Source: CAYOWK01 sp964407665
GTDB taxonomy: Bacteria > Pseudomonadota > Alphaproteobacteria > Caulobacterales > Hyphomonadaceae
Length of the DNA: 64,000 nt
Direction of reading: 5' to 3'
NCBI GenBank assembly: GCA_964407665.1
Contig: CAYOWK010000010.1
Coordinates: 38,475-102,474, forward strand
The translations under genes were made by a program, and so were the position numbers. This document shows, one piece after another, positions 44,374-52,597 of this stretch (positions are counted from its first letter, which is position 1; each line of letters starts with the position of its first letter). The notes below the pieces were generated by a model. That model had not been told where the DNA came from. It saw only the letters and a list, made by a program, of their open reading frames with translations, and did not search any database.

Positions 44374-44847
44374 TCAGACAGGCCGCGCGCCATCGCGCGC
44401 GAACTCTGCCATCAAAGGTCCGAACTGGTCCATCGGCGGATATGCGTCGAACGAGTGGCGCGCTCCGGTGACGGCGCCGGGCAGCCGGCTGGCCGCCATG
44501 GTCTCCGCAAACGGCGTGAACCAGCTGGCGTCCTCCAGCAGCGCGGGCCGCACATTGACGATATCGGGCAGCGCCTGAGGCTGCGTGTAGAGCCAGCACT
44601 TGCAGTGTGGGCAGAACCAGTACCGGTCCGGCCCATGCAACCCGCCAATCACCGGCTCGCCCTCCGTGACGGCAAAGCCCGCAGAGGGAATAAGCAGGCT
44701 GAGCGAATACGCCCCGCCCGTCAGCTTCTGGCACCCCCGGCAATGACAGGCCATCGTGATCACCGGCGCCGCCGAGATGACCATCCTCACCTGCCCGCAC
44801 AGGCAGGCGGCATTCCAGGGGAGCTTCCAAGCGTCGCCATAAAACAC
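44374..44847 (-). CDS. GFA/CENP-V family zinc-binding protein (formaldehyde-activating-enzyme-like)
   Basis: 157 residues from a GTG at 44847, where the family-like sequence GDAWKLPWNAACLCGQVR begins. Zinc ligands are CxCG-like (ACLCG), CHCRGC and CPHCKC. GFA-type proteins were named for speeding formaldehyde-glutathione adduct formation, though many members have other roles. The open frame continues upstream to 44946 but that stretch is made by a palindromic repeat element. An ATG at 44880 sits at the repeat's very edge. GGAA lies about 11 bases before the chosen GTG. Its neighbours fghA and frmA suggest a formaldehyde link. Confidence 0.8.
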   Translation of the reverse strand: MFYGDAWKLPWNAACLCGQVRMVISAAPVITMACHCRGCQKLTGGAYSLSLLIPSAGFAVTEGEPVIGGLHGPDRYWFCPHCKCWLYTQPQALPDIVNVRPALLEDASWFTPFAETMAASRLPGAVTGARHSFDAYPPMDQFGPLMAEFARDGARPV

Positions 44848-44875
44848 TCCCGACAAATTCCTTCCCCACCGGATT

Positions 44876-44983
44876 GTCATCCCGGCCGCAAGCGCGAAGC
44901 GCTCGAGAGCCGGGATCCATCCGCCCACACCACGACTCCGAACCATGGATCCCGGCGCTATGCTACGCTCTGGCCGGGATGAC
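44876..44983. repeat. Palindromic dispersed-repeat-like element (~108 bp)
   Basis: The outer ends are inverted copies (GTCATCCCGGCC at 44876-44887, GGCCGGGATGAC at 44972-44983). Just inside lies a second perfect 12-base pair, GCCGGGATCCAT (44909-44920) and ATGGATCCCGGC (44945-44956). The nested inverted repeats would fold into a double hairpin. This looks like the small palindromic repeats scattered between genes in many alphaproteobacteria. It abuts the 5' end of the GFA gene. Confidence 0.8.
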
Positions 44984-45008
44984 AGCCGCAGGTTGCTCTG
45001 ATGCGACG

Positions 45009-45425
45009 TTAGGGGACGATGGCGGCAAGGTCGACTGCCTGAACAAGTCGCGCCTGAGACAACTTCGCGATCAACCGCCGGTCCACCGTGATGAGCGGGG
45101 CCGACAGCCTGAAGGCGAGCGCCACATAGAGGCAGTCATAGACCGAATGGTCGAGTGCAGCTGTCAGGGCATGAGCTTCGGCGAGCAACTCGCTGTCGTC
45201 CACCAGATTGATCTGTGCGGACAACCCGGTCAGCGCAGCAGCCGAAAGCGCAGGCTTCAGGGCGCCGGTCCGCTCGTACTTCCAGAAAACGTTCGCCAGT
45301 TCGATCGCGAGAAAGGCGGGCGCATGCGGCGCGTGACCCGCCCGGCATGCCAACGCCTTGGGGGACAGCGGATCGGCAACGAACCACTTCACGACCACGC
45401 TGGCGTCAAGAACGGCGGGCGTCAC
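45009..45425 (-). CDS. vapC: VapC-type toxin, PIN-domain ribonuclease
   Basis: 138 residues. The four acidic residues of the PIN site are in place: D7, E42, D97 (DHSVYDCLY) and D115 (LITVDRRL). VapC toxins cleave tRNA or rRNA when free of VapB. Its start overlaps the antitoxin stop by 4 bases (ATGA), the usual toxin-antitoxin arrangement. It was probably acquired or maintained independently; not in the island downstream. Confidence 0.9.
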   Translation of the reverse strand: MTPAVLDASVVVKWFVADPLSPKALACRAGHAPHAPAFLAIELANVFWKYERTGALKPALSAAALTGLSAQINLVDDSELLAEAHALTAALDHSVYDCLYVALAFRLSAPLITVDRRLIAKLSQARLVQAVDLAAIVP

Positions 45426-45652
45426 CGCTCGTCCCGGGCCTGACGAATGAGATCGGTAGAGTCGAGCTTCGCCCCGGCCGTAGCGAGACGCATCTCGTCG
45501 GCGACAGTCCAGAACCCGCCCACCGACTTGCGCGCCGCATCGGACAGGATGGTGCGCAGCTTCTGCTCCAGCGAGACCTTCTCGGCTTCGGCGAGCTGTT
45601 TCAGCGTGGCGACGACGTCGTCGTCAAGATTGCGGATGAGGACTTGGGCCAT
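45422..45652 (-). CDS. vapB: VapB/FitA-type ribbon-helix-helix antitoxin
   Basis: 76 residues. The N-terminal MAQVLIRNLDDDVVATLKQLAEAEKVS is an RHH DNA-binding domain; the C-terminal part would wrap the PIN toxin. The start at 45652 gives the family's normal N-terminus. A 19-base palindrome (45659-45677) lies seven bases upstream of the ATG and is a likely operator for autoregulation. Confidence 0.9.
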   Translation of the reverse strand: MAQVLIRNLDDDVVATLKQLAEAEKVSLEQKLRTILSDAARKSVGGFWTVADEMRLATAGAKLDSTDLIRQARDER

Positions 45653-45658
45653 AGGGAT

Positions 45659-45677
45659 TGATAGCATGAAGCTATCA
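45659..45677. promoter_or_regulatory. Operator palindrome of the vapBC operon
   Basis: TGATAGC-ATGAA-GCTATCA: perfect 7+7 inverted repeat with 5-base centre, 7 bases upstream of the vapB start. This is the expected site for VapB or VapBC binding. Confidence 0.8.
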
Positions 45678-45717
45678 TCACAAACAAGATACCCTTGCTG
45701 CGGAGGCCCGTGGTCAG

Positions 45718-46197
45718 CTAACCCGGCCTGCGGAGCGTCAAACCCGCCGCAGGACCTTCTGCTATACAACTCAGCTGGCGGCGGCTCCGGAACGGCCAAA
45801 CCGAGACGTCTCCGCAATCGAAGAAATGCTTCGCGCGCCTGCCAATCCAGCGACCGTAAGCGCCCCAAGTCGCAATATTCAGGATCGGCGCGAACCAAGC
45901 CAGCAGACTATGAGTCAGCGCGCTGCGATCCGGCCACTGATAGGCGGCATCGCTTTTCAGGAACAGGATGCAACGCGCGATATCAGCTTTGCTTGATCGG
46001 GATAAGGCATCCTCTCCGCGCGCCAAATAATTCCAGGTATCATCATAGAGGGTCCAGGCGAAATTGGACGCCGCCCGAACAGCCGGATCAGGACTGCGGA
46101 ACATCAGCGCTTCATCAAGAGTGTCACTGTCGATCCGGCCAGTCGCGAAGGCGCGCATGGCGACGGCGAGCCTATCGCGTGCGGTGCGATCGATCAT
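45718..46197 (-). CDS. Hypothetical protein coupled to frmA
   Basis: 159 residues, mostly helical (MIDRTARDRLAVAMRAFATGRID..., then a SLLAWFAPILNIATWGAYGRWI segment that may touch the membrane). I recognise no family. The ATG at 46197 overlaps the frmA stop (TGATG), so it is translationally coupled to it. Function unknown. Confidence 0.65.
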   Translation of the reverse strand: MIDRTARDRLAVAMRAFATGRIDSDTLDEALMFRSPDPAVRAASNFAWTLYDDTWNYLARGEDALSRSSKADIARCILFLKSDAAYQWPDRSALTHSLLAWFAPILNIATWGAYGRWIGRRAKHFFDCGDVSVWPFRSRRQLSCIAEGPAAGLTLRRPG

Positions 46198-47306
46198 CAA
46201 AACACGACCACGCTCCGGATGCTCTCGCCCGCATGCATCAAATCAAAGGCCTTGTTGATGTCCTCGAGGTCCAGCACGTGCGTGATCATCGGGTCGATCT
46301 CGATCTTGCCGGTCATGTACCAGTCGACAATCTTGGGCACGTCGGTGCGGCCCTTGGCGCCGCCAAAGGCCGATCCCTTCCAGACGCGGCCCGTGACCAG
46401 CTGGAAAGGACGCGTCGAGATTTCCTTGCCCGCCTCGGCCACGCCGATGATGATGCTCTCGCCCCAGCCGCGATGGCACGCCTCCAGCGCCTGACGCATC
46501 ACCGTCGTGTTGCCGGTGCAGTCGAACGTGTAGTCCGCGCCGCCATCCGTCAGCGCCACCAGATGCTGCACCAGATCGCCCTGAACTTCCTTCGGGTTCA
46601 CAAAGTGAGTCATGCCGAAACGGCGGCCCCACTCCTCCTTGGAGTTGTTGATGTCCACGCCGACGATCTTGTCCGCGCCCACCATGCGCAGGGCCTGCAG
46701 CACGTTGAGACCGATACCGCCCAGACCGAACACGATGCAGTTGGCGCCAGCCGTCACCTTGGCCGTCTTCGTCACGGCGCCAACACCCGTGGTCACGCCG
46801 CAGCCGATATAGCAGGCCTTGTCGAATGGAGCGTCCTCGCGAACCTTGGCGACCGCGATCTCCGGCAGCACCGTGTAGTTCGAGAACGTGGAGCAGCCCA
46901 TGTAATGGAAGATGGGCTGGCCCTTGTAGCTGAAGCGCGACGTCCCATCTGGCATCAGGCCCTTGCCCTGCGTGGCGCGGATCGCGGTGCAGAGGTTGGT
47001 CTTCCCCGACAGGCAGCTTTTGCACTGCCGGCACTCGGGCGTGTAGAGCGGAATCACATGGTCGCCCGGCTTCACGCTGGTGACGCCCGGGCCGACCTCG
47101 ACCACCACGCCCGCGCCTTCATGCCCGAGGATGGACGGGAAGATGCCTTCCGAATCGAGGCCGTCGAGCGTGTAGGCGTCCGTATGGCAGATGCCCGTGG
47201 CCTTGATCTCGACCATCACCTCGCCCGCCTTGGGGCCATCCAGATCCACCTCGACGATCTCGAGAGGTTTTTTGGCCTCGAAGGCGACGGCGGCGCGGGT
47301 TTTCAT
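46197..47306 (-). CDS. frmA: S-(hydroxymethyl)glutathione dehydrogenase / class III alcohol dehydrogenase
   Basis: 369 residues, zinc-dependent medium-chain dehydrogenase. It oxidises S-hydroxymethylglutathione (from formaldehyde plus glutathione) to S-formylglutathione with NAD+. The catalytic zinc ligand region GICHTDAYTL, GHEGAGVV, the structural zinc Cys run (CRQCKSCLSGKTNLC) and the GLGGIGLN cofactor turn are visible. FghA (41541-42386) takes the product onward. The next same-strand gene starts in its stop codon. Confidence 0.97.
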   Translation of the reverse strand: MKTRAAVAFEAKKPLEIVEVDLDGPKAGEVMVEIKATGICHTDAYTLDGLDSEGIFPSILGHEGAGVVVEVGPGVTSVKPGDHVIPLYTPECRQCKSCLSGKTNLCTAIRATQGKGLMPDGTSRFSYKGQPIFHYMGCSTFSNYTVLPEIAVAKVREDAPFDKACYIGCGVTTGVGAVTKTAKVTAGANCIVFGLGGIGLNVLQALRMVGADKIVGVDINNSKEEWGRRFGMTHFVNPKEVQGDLVQHLVALTDGGADYTFDCTGNTTVMRQALEACHRGWGESIIIGVAEAGKEISTRPFQLVTGRVWKGSAFGGAKGRTDVPKIVDWYMTGKIEIDPMITHVLDLEDINKAFDLMHAGESIRSVVVF

Positions 47307-47536
47307 GGCGAGGGAACCTTCATTCTACGGGCAGACTCGGTCCGCCTGAATAGCCAACTCCCGCCAGCGGGAACACCCCCCGCCGGACCGCATTCGGGCA
47401 CGACCGCCAATCGATGCGGCGCCGGGAGCCCCAGACCGGCCCCATCACCCGAAAATGACCGCTCCGGACTGGATCGCCGGGCCGACAGCAGCTTGTTGAT
47501 CACTACAGACACCACCCCGCTCACGCCGGAGTCCCC

Positions 47537-49714
47537 ATGCCGTTCCTGAGGCGCACCTTCCTCGCCCTCGCCCTCGCCGGCGCCGCTGTGTTGACGGGCT
47601 GCTCGACGCCGCCTCCGGTCTCCACCGAAGCCGCCTATAGACAGCCCGCTCCGGCAAGGAACGAGATCCGGTGGGATACCTACGGCGTGCCCCATATCTA
47701 CGGCACGAGCCAGCAGGCCGTTTTCTATGGCTACGGCTACGCCCAGGCCCAGAGCCACGGCGACGAGATCCTCCGCCTCTATGGCGAGGCGCGCGGCAAG
47801 GGCGCCGAATATTTCGGCCCGGCGTTCGAGGAAACAACGCTCTGGCTGGTCCGCAACGAGGTCCCGGCCCGCTCGAAGGTCTGGTACGACGCGCAGGAGC
47901 CCGGCTTCCGCGCCAGCCTCGACGCCTTCGCCAAGGGCATCAACGACTACGCCGCCGCCAACCCTGGGGCGATCGCGAACGACGTGAAGGTCGTGCTGCC
48001 GGTCTCGGGGCTCGATGTCGTCGCCCACGCCCACCGCCTCATGAACTTCGTCTACGTCGCAGGCCCCCAGCGGATCGGCGGCGAAGGCGACATGACCGAA
48101 GAGGAAATGCTCCGGATCGAGCAACAGGCAGCCCTCGCCGGTGACGACGGGTCCAACACCTGGGCGCTTGCAGGTTCGAAGACCGCCAGCGGCCACACCA
48201 TGCTGCTGCAGAACCCGCACCTGTCCTGGACCACACCGTTCTTCACCTACTACGAGGCCCACCTCGTCGGCCCGGACATGGAAATCTACGGCGCCACCCA
48301 GATCGGCCTGCCCATCATCCGCTTCGCCTTCAACCAGCAGATGGGCATCTCCAACACCGTCAACGGAATGGTCGGCTCCACCACCTATAAGCTGACGCCG
48401 AAAGACGGCGGCTACCTGTTCGACGGCGCGGTGAAACGCTTCGACGTGAAGACCGCCAGCTACAAGGTGAAGCAGGCCGACGGTTCGCTCGTCGAAAAGA
48501 CCACCGAGATGAAATCGTCCGTGCATGGCCCCGTGTTCGAGCGCAAGGATGGCTCGCTGACGGCCCTCCGCGTCGCCGGTCTCGACCGTCCGGGCATGCT
48601 CAAGCAGTATTTCGATATGGTGACGGCGGACAGCTACGCCGACTTCACGGCGGCCATGAAGCGCCTGCAGGTTCCCACCTTCAACATCAGCTACGCTGAC
48701 CGCGACGGGAACATCGAGTACGTCTTCAACGGCATCGCGCCGAAGCGCCCCTCCGGTGACATCGACTTCTGGCAGGGCCTGGTTCCCGGCGACACATCCG
48801 AATTCCTCTGGACGGACGTCCACCCCTACGAGGACCTGCCGCGCGTGACCAACCCCGCGGCGGGCTTCGTCCAGAACACGAACGATCCGCCCTGGTTTCC
48901 CTCGTGGCCGACGCCGATCAAGGCCTCCGACTACCCGCCCTATCTGGCGACTCAGGAGCCCGAATCCATGCGCGCCCAGATGGCGCTGAAGATGATCGCG
49001 GAGAACGAGAAGATCTCCTTCGACACGTTCCGCGATCTGAAACAGTCGACCCGCTCCCTGCTGGCTGACCGCACCCTGCCGGACCTGCTTGCCGCCGCAA
49101 AGGCGGATGCGGATCCGGACATGCAGGCCGCCGTGAAGCTGCTGTCGGAGTGGGACCGCAACTTCTCCGCCGACAGCCGCGCCGCCCTGCTTTTCGAGGA
49201 ATGGGCCCGCCTGTTCGCCGGCCCCCGCTTCGTGGACGTCAAGAACTACGCGGTGCCGTTCTCCACCGAAAACGCGACCTCGACACCCTCTGGCGTGAAG
49301 GACCCGGCCGCCGCCGTGGAAATGCTGCGCAAGGCCATCACCGCCACCCGCACGAAGTACGGCGCACTCGATCGCCCGTTCGGTGATGTTTCCCGCTTCC
49401 GCATCAGCGACGTCGATGTGCCCGGAGACGCCCATGTCGGCGGCCTCGGCCCCTTCCGCGTCATCACCTGGGGGCCGCTGGACAAGGACGGCAAGCGCTT
49501 CCCCCAGCACGGCGAAACGTGGATCGGGATGGTGGAGTTCTCGACGCCCATCAAGGCCTACGGCCTGATGAGCTATGGCAACTCGCGCCAGCCCGGCACG
49601 AAGCACAACAGCGACCAGCTGGAGATGCTGTCGAAGCACGAGTTCCGCGAACTGTGGCTGCTGCCCGAACAGGTCAAGGCGAACACCGCCTCGATCACGC
49701 CGCTCACGCCCTGA
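47537..49714 (+). CDS. Penicillin-acylase-family (Ntn-hydrolase) amidase, exported
   Basis: 725 residues. A lipoprotein-type signal (LALAGAAVLTGC) puts it in the periplasm or outer membrane. The precursor should be cut between G205 and S206 (DDGSNTWALAG), leaving S206 as N-terminal nucleophile of the beta subunit; the alpha part is about residues 25-205. Asn and Arg residues of the beta chain expected for the oxyanion site are in the long C-terminal part. Such enzymes hydrolyse penicillin V/G, acyl-homoserine lactones or aculeacin; the substrate cannot be told. No operon partner. Confidence 0.92.
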   Translation: MPFLRRTFLALALAGAAVLTGCSTPPPVSTEAAYRQPAPARNEIRWDTYGVPHIYGTSQQAVFYGYGYAQAQSHGDEILRLYGEARGKGAEYFGPAFEETTLWLVRNEVPARSKVWYDAQEPGFRASLDAFAKGINDYAAANPGAIANDVKVVLPVSGLDVVAHAHRLMNFVYVAGPQRIGGEGDMTEEEMLRIEQQAALAGDDGSNTWALAGSKTASGHTMLLQNPHLSWTTPFFTYYEAHLVGPDMEIYGATQIGLPIIRFAFNQQMGISNTVNGMVGSTTYKLTPKDGGYLFDGAVKRFDVKTASYKVKQADGSLVEKTTEMKSSVHGPVFERKDGSLTALRVAGLDRPGMLKQYFDMVTADSYADFTAAMKRLQVPTFNISYADRDGNIEYVFNGIAPKRPSGDIDFWQGLVPGDTSEFLWTDVHPYEDLPRVTNPAAGFVQNTNDPPWFPSWPTPIKASDYPPYLATQEPESMRAQMALKMIAENEKISFDTFRDLKQSTRSLLADRTLPDLLAAAKADADPDMQAAVKLLSEWDRNFSADSRAALLFEEWARLFAGPRFVDVKNYAVPFSTENATSTPSGVKDPAAAVEMLRKAITATRTKYGALDRPFGDVSRFRISDVDVPGDAHVGGLGPFRVITWGPLDKDGKRFPQHGETWIGMVEFSTPIKAYGLMSYGNSRQPGTKHNSDQLEMLSKHEFRELWLLPEQVKANTASITPLTP

Positions 49715-49757
49715 TAGCGATCACGAGCCACAGTTTTTAGCTGGACGACAGCCTCGC

Positions 49758-52226
49758 TCAGGTCATACCGAGCATGCGCTTCGCGGCGGCCACAAGCTCG
49801 GCCGGCGCATAGGGCTTATCGACGATGCAGGCCACATCCGGCACGCCGCCCTCGGAATCCAGTGCGGCCCCCCGGCCGCTGGCCAAAATGACTGGCAGAT
49901 GCGGATGCCGCTTCCGGATCTCTGTGATCAGGTCGAGCCCGTCCATGTCCGGGAGGCCGAGGTCGATGATCGCGATGTCGAACGGGGGCGCGGCGTGCGA
50001 GAGCTCGCCAAGCGCCCTGCCCCCCGTCGCGACGTCGACCACGTCAAATCCTGCGTCCACAAGGACATCCGCCGCGACCATTGCGATCAGGGTCTCGTCC
50101 TCGACCAGCAGGATGCGCCGGCGACGGCTCCCGGCAGAAGCCCCCATGACCTCACGGATCCGGGTCTCGAGGTCTGCCCCGCTGTAGGGCTTGGGCAGCA
50201 CGGTGAACCGGTCGGCGGTTCCGCCCAACGCGTCTCCCGCATATCCGGTCGTGAGGATGATGGCGATGTCCGGCTGCCTCGCGCGGGCCAGCTCGGCCAG
50301 TTCATTACCGTTCATGTCTCCGGGCAGGACGATGTCGGTGAAAAGAAGATCATACCGGGCCGCGCCCAGTGCGGCGAGGCCGGCCGCCGCCGTGGAGTGG
50401 GCTTCCACAGCGTGCCCCATGTGGCGGAGCAGGTCGATCGCGTTGGCGCGAACGCCATCTTCGTCCTCGACCACCAGCACAGAGAGCGGCCGGGCAGATA
50501 CACTCTTGGTCGGCGCCGAACCCGACCGCGCAGCATCCGGCTGCTTCGCGGTGAGGGGGAGATAAAGATGCACAGCCGTTCCCTGCCCCGGAGCCGTCTC
50601 GATATCGGCCGCGCCCCCCAGTTGCCGGGCAAACCCCTCCACCTGCGACAGACCGAGTCCGGTCCCCTTGCCAACCGGCTTGGTAGTGAAGAACGGCTCG
50701 AACGCCCTCGCCGCAGTTGCGGCGTCCATTCCCGGGCCCGTGTCGCGGACCGTCAGGCGCGCATAGCTTCCCGATTTCAGGCCGAGGGCGTCATCGTCTT
50801 GGGAGAGACTGACGCGGCGGGTCTGGATCGTGATCGTCCCTGCGGATGCCATCGCGTCGCGGGCGTTCACCGCCAGGTTGAGGATGGCCGATCCGAGCTG
50901 GGTGTCATCGACCTCGATCACGCCGGCTTCAGGATCCAGATCGACCTCGATCAGCACGCCCTCGCCAAGCGTCCGCCCGGCGATCTGCGCAAAATGGCCA
51001 ACCACATCGTTCACCGGCAGGACGCGGAGTTCGAGGGGCTGCCGGCGCGAATAGGCCAGCATGCTTCGTGTAAGCTTGGCGGCGCGGTCGGACGCCTCCA
51101 GCGCTGCGGCGATTGCGGCGGCGCCGTCGGCGCTGCCTACGTGCTCCGGCATCGTCCGCCGGAGCTTTTCGAGATTGCCGACGATCACCGTCAGGAGATT
51201 GTTGAAGTCGTGAGCGATACCGCCGGTCAGGCGTCCGAGGGTCTCCATTTTCTGCGCCTGGCTGCGCATGTCAGCCTCGTGCCGCCGACGCTTCATGTCG
51301 CTGGCGACCAGCAGGGCCAGACAGGCCATGACTGCAAGACACAGAAGCCCCCCCAGAACGGCGGCCGCGAGGGACCGCGCCCTCGGCCCCTCGATCAGCC
51401 CATGCGGCACGGCGATATGGACCGACCATCCCGTGAGATCGGATGTCACGAACGCGGTATAGTTCTCCAGCCCCTCATAGGTCCGGCCCCGGTAAAGTCC
51501 GGAACGTCCCGAGGAAATGGCGTCCCTCACATAGGTGGTCGCGGGCGTCCCGAGCCGCTCCTCGATTCCCACTGTCCGGGCAATGAAGACGCCTTCGCGA
51601 TCGACAAGCGCCGCCACCGAACCTGCCGGAGCGCCGGCGGTCAGGATGGATTGGAAGGCCCCTGGCTGCAGGACCAGGGATACGCCGAGATTCCTCGGAT
51701 CGCGTGGCACAGCCAGATGGATAACGGGTGCAACAACGTCGCCGATCCGTTCAATCCCGCCGACACTGGACGGACGGCCAGCCAGCGACCGGACCCAGGA
51801 CGCTTGCACGTTCGGAATGGCCTCCGCCGGCAGGGAGCTGAACAGCGCCGGCGCATCCGGCTGAGCGTCCCGCGACCAGATCAGGGCGCCCAGCCACTGC
51901 GGGAAGAGTTCGGCATTGTACTCGATCCGGCCCGGCGCCGGCCTGTTCCGGGCGAGCTGCACGCCATTGATGGACTGCGCAACCGCCGTCAGCGCCCGCA
52001 AGTCCGCCGTGATTTCGGCGTCGATCTGGGTCGAAATCGCCGTGGCGCGCGCCATGGCGAGCCGCTCCTGCTCATCCCGGCCCTCGCCCAGGATCACGGC
52101 GGTCTGGATCACGACGAATATGAGAACCGGAATCAGCGCGGCCAGCAGCAGCACCAGACCGGGGCGGCCAGCACCGCCCGAGCCCGCTGCAACGCTCCGG
52201 CGTGATCGAGCCTGGCTCGCTTTCAC
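49758..52226 (-). CDS. Hybrid sensor histidine kinase with two receiver domains
   Basis: 822 residues. TM1 at about 23-46, a periplasmic cache-like sensor region of ~235 residues, TM2 at about 285-308, then the HisKA domain (GGIAHDFNNLL, H339), a HATPase with N, G1 (DTGPGMD) and G2 (GTGLGLSQV) boxes, and two receiver domains (about 590-700 and 705-822) with LVVEDEDG and LLVEDETL acidic pockets. It probably senses an extracytoplasmic small molecule; no cognate response regulator is adjacent. It ends 43 bases from the convergent acylase stop. It is the last gene before the island boundary. Confidence 0.93.
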   Translation of the reverse strand: MKASQARSRRSVAAGSGGAGRPGLVLLLAALIPVLIFVVIQTAVILGEGRDEQERLAMARATAISTQIDAEITADLRALTAVAQSINGVQLARNRPAPGRIEYNAELFPQWLGALIWSRDAQPDAPALFSSLPAEAIPNVQASWVRSLAGRPSSVGGIERIGDVVAPVIHLAVPRDPRNLGVSLVLQPGAFQSILTAGAPAGSVAALVDREGVFIARTVGIEERLGTPATTYVRDAISSGRSGLYRGRTYEGLENYTAFVTSDLTGWSVHIAVPHGLIEGPRARSLAAAVLGGLLCLAVMACLALLVASDMKRRRHEADMRSQAQKMETLGRLTGGIAHDFNNLLTVIVGNLEKLRRTMPEHVGSADGAAAIAAALEASDRAAKLTRSMLAYSRRQPLELRVLPVNDVVGHFAQIAGRTLGEGVLIEVDLDPEAGVIEVDDTQLGSAILNLAVNARDAMASAGTITIQTRRVSLSQDDDALGLKSGSYARLTVRDTGPGMDAATAARAFEPFFTTKPVGKGTGLGLSQVEGFARQLGGAADIETAPGQGTAVHLYLPLTAKQPDAARSGSAPTKSVSARPLSVLVVEDEDGVRANAIDLLRHMGHAVEAHSTAAAGLAALGAARYDLLFTDIVLPGDMNGNELAELARARQPDIAIILTTGYAGDALGGTADRFTVLPKPYSGADLETRIREVMGASAGSRRRRILLVEDETLIAMVAADVLVDAGFDVVDVATGGRALGELSHAAPPFDIAIIDLGLPDMDGLDLITEIRKRHPHLPVILASGRGAALDSEGGVPDVACIVDKPYAPAELVAAAKRMLGMT

Positions 52227-52430
52227 CTATTCACCATGCTCGAGGCCTGGCGCGCTCAGGACTGGCGCAGCCATATTCCCAACGGCGGGATGCTAGCCCG
52301 CCCGGCCTCAGACCGCAATTCGTAGCCAGACGGCACACGTTTTCACGGCAGCCCGCGGCTCTGGCCCGACCGGAAATCAAAAAGCATCAATGAAACTGAG
52401 GCGACATGGGGCGGCTGCGGCGCGCCACAA

Positions 52431-52444
52431 TGGCGGAGAGGGTG
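52431..52444. other. Candidate island attachment site (tRNA-Ser 3'-end-like)
   Basis: TGGCGGAGAGGGTG is the reverse complement of the usual 3' end of a bacterial tRNA-Ser gene (CACCCTCTCCGCCA), but the rest of a tRNA is not attached: the next bases form a hairpin, not a T-arm. It lies between the last core gene and the integrase gene. This suggests a left-end direct repeat left by tyrosine-integrase insertion, with the intact tRNA-Ser at the right end of the island beyond the window. Confidence 0.5.
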
Positions 52445-52445
52445 T

Positions 52446-52596
52446 CCGCGAAGGCGAAGTTCGCGGGCGTCCGCCCTCGAACGCGCTTTCTCCGTAAGCG
52501 TCAGAATAATTGTAAGTTTTTGCTTATGTCCCTCCGTGGTTGTTCGCCGTTGTTCGCGTCCTGTCGCCGCATAAAAGGGGACAGAAAGAGGGACAG
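52446..52596 (+). promoter_or_regulatory. Integrase upstream region with repeats (arm-site candidates)
   Basis: The 371-base stretch 52227-52597 has no credible gene. Besides the attachment-site candidate it holds a 7+7 hairpin (CCGCGAA 52446-52452, TTCGCGG 52460-52466), a tandem GTTGTTCGC at 52539 and 52549, and a tandem GGGACAG at 52578 and 52590. Such short direct repeats near an integrase gene are often arm-type binding sites; the GGGACAG pair also covers the ribosome site. Confidence 0.4.
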
Positions 52597-52597
52597 A

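Noticed and set aside
47303..49639. Long minus-strand frame opposite the acylase gene
   Set aside because: Antisense shadow; the plus strand has a signal peptide and an Ntn-hydrolase site.
49575..52205. Very long plus-strand frame opposite the hybrid kinase
   Set aside because: Antisense shadow; the minus strand encodes complete kinase and receiver motifs.
52446..52466. Remaining tRNA T-arm next to the attachment-site candidate
   Set aside because: The hairpin has a 7-base stem and a GGCGAAG loop, not the TTCGAAT-type T-loop, and no acceptor or anticodon arms follow.
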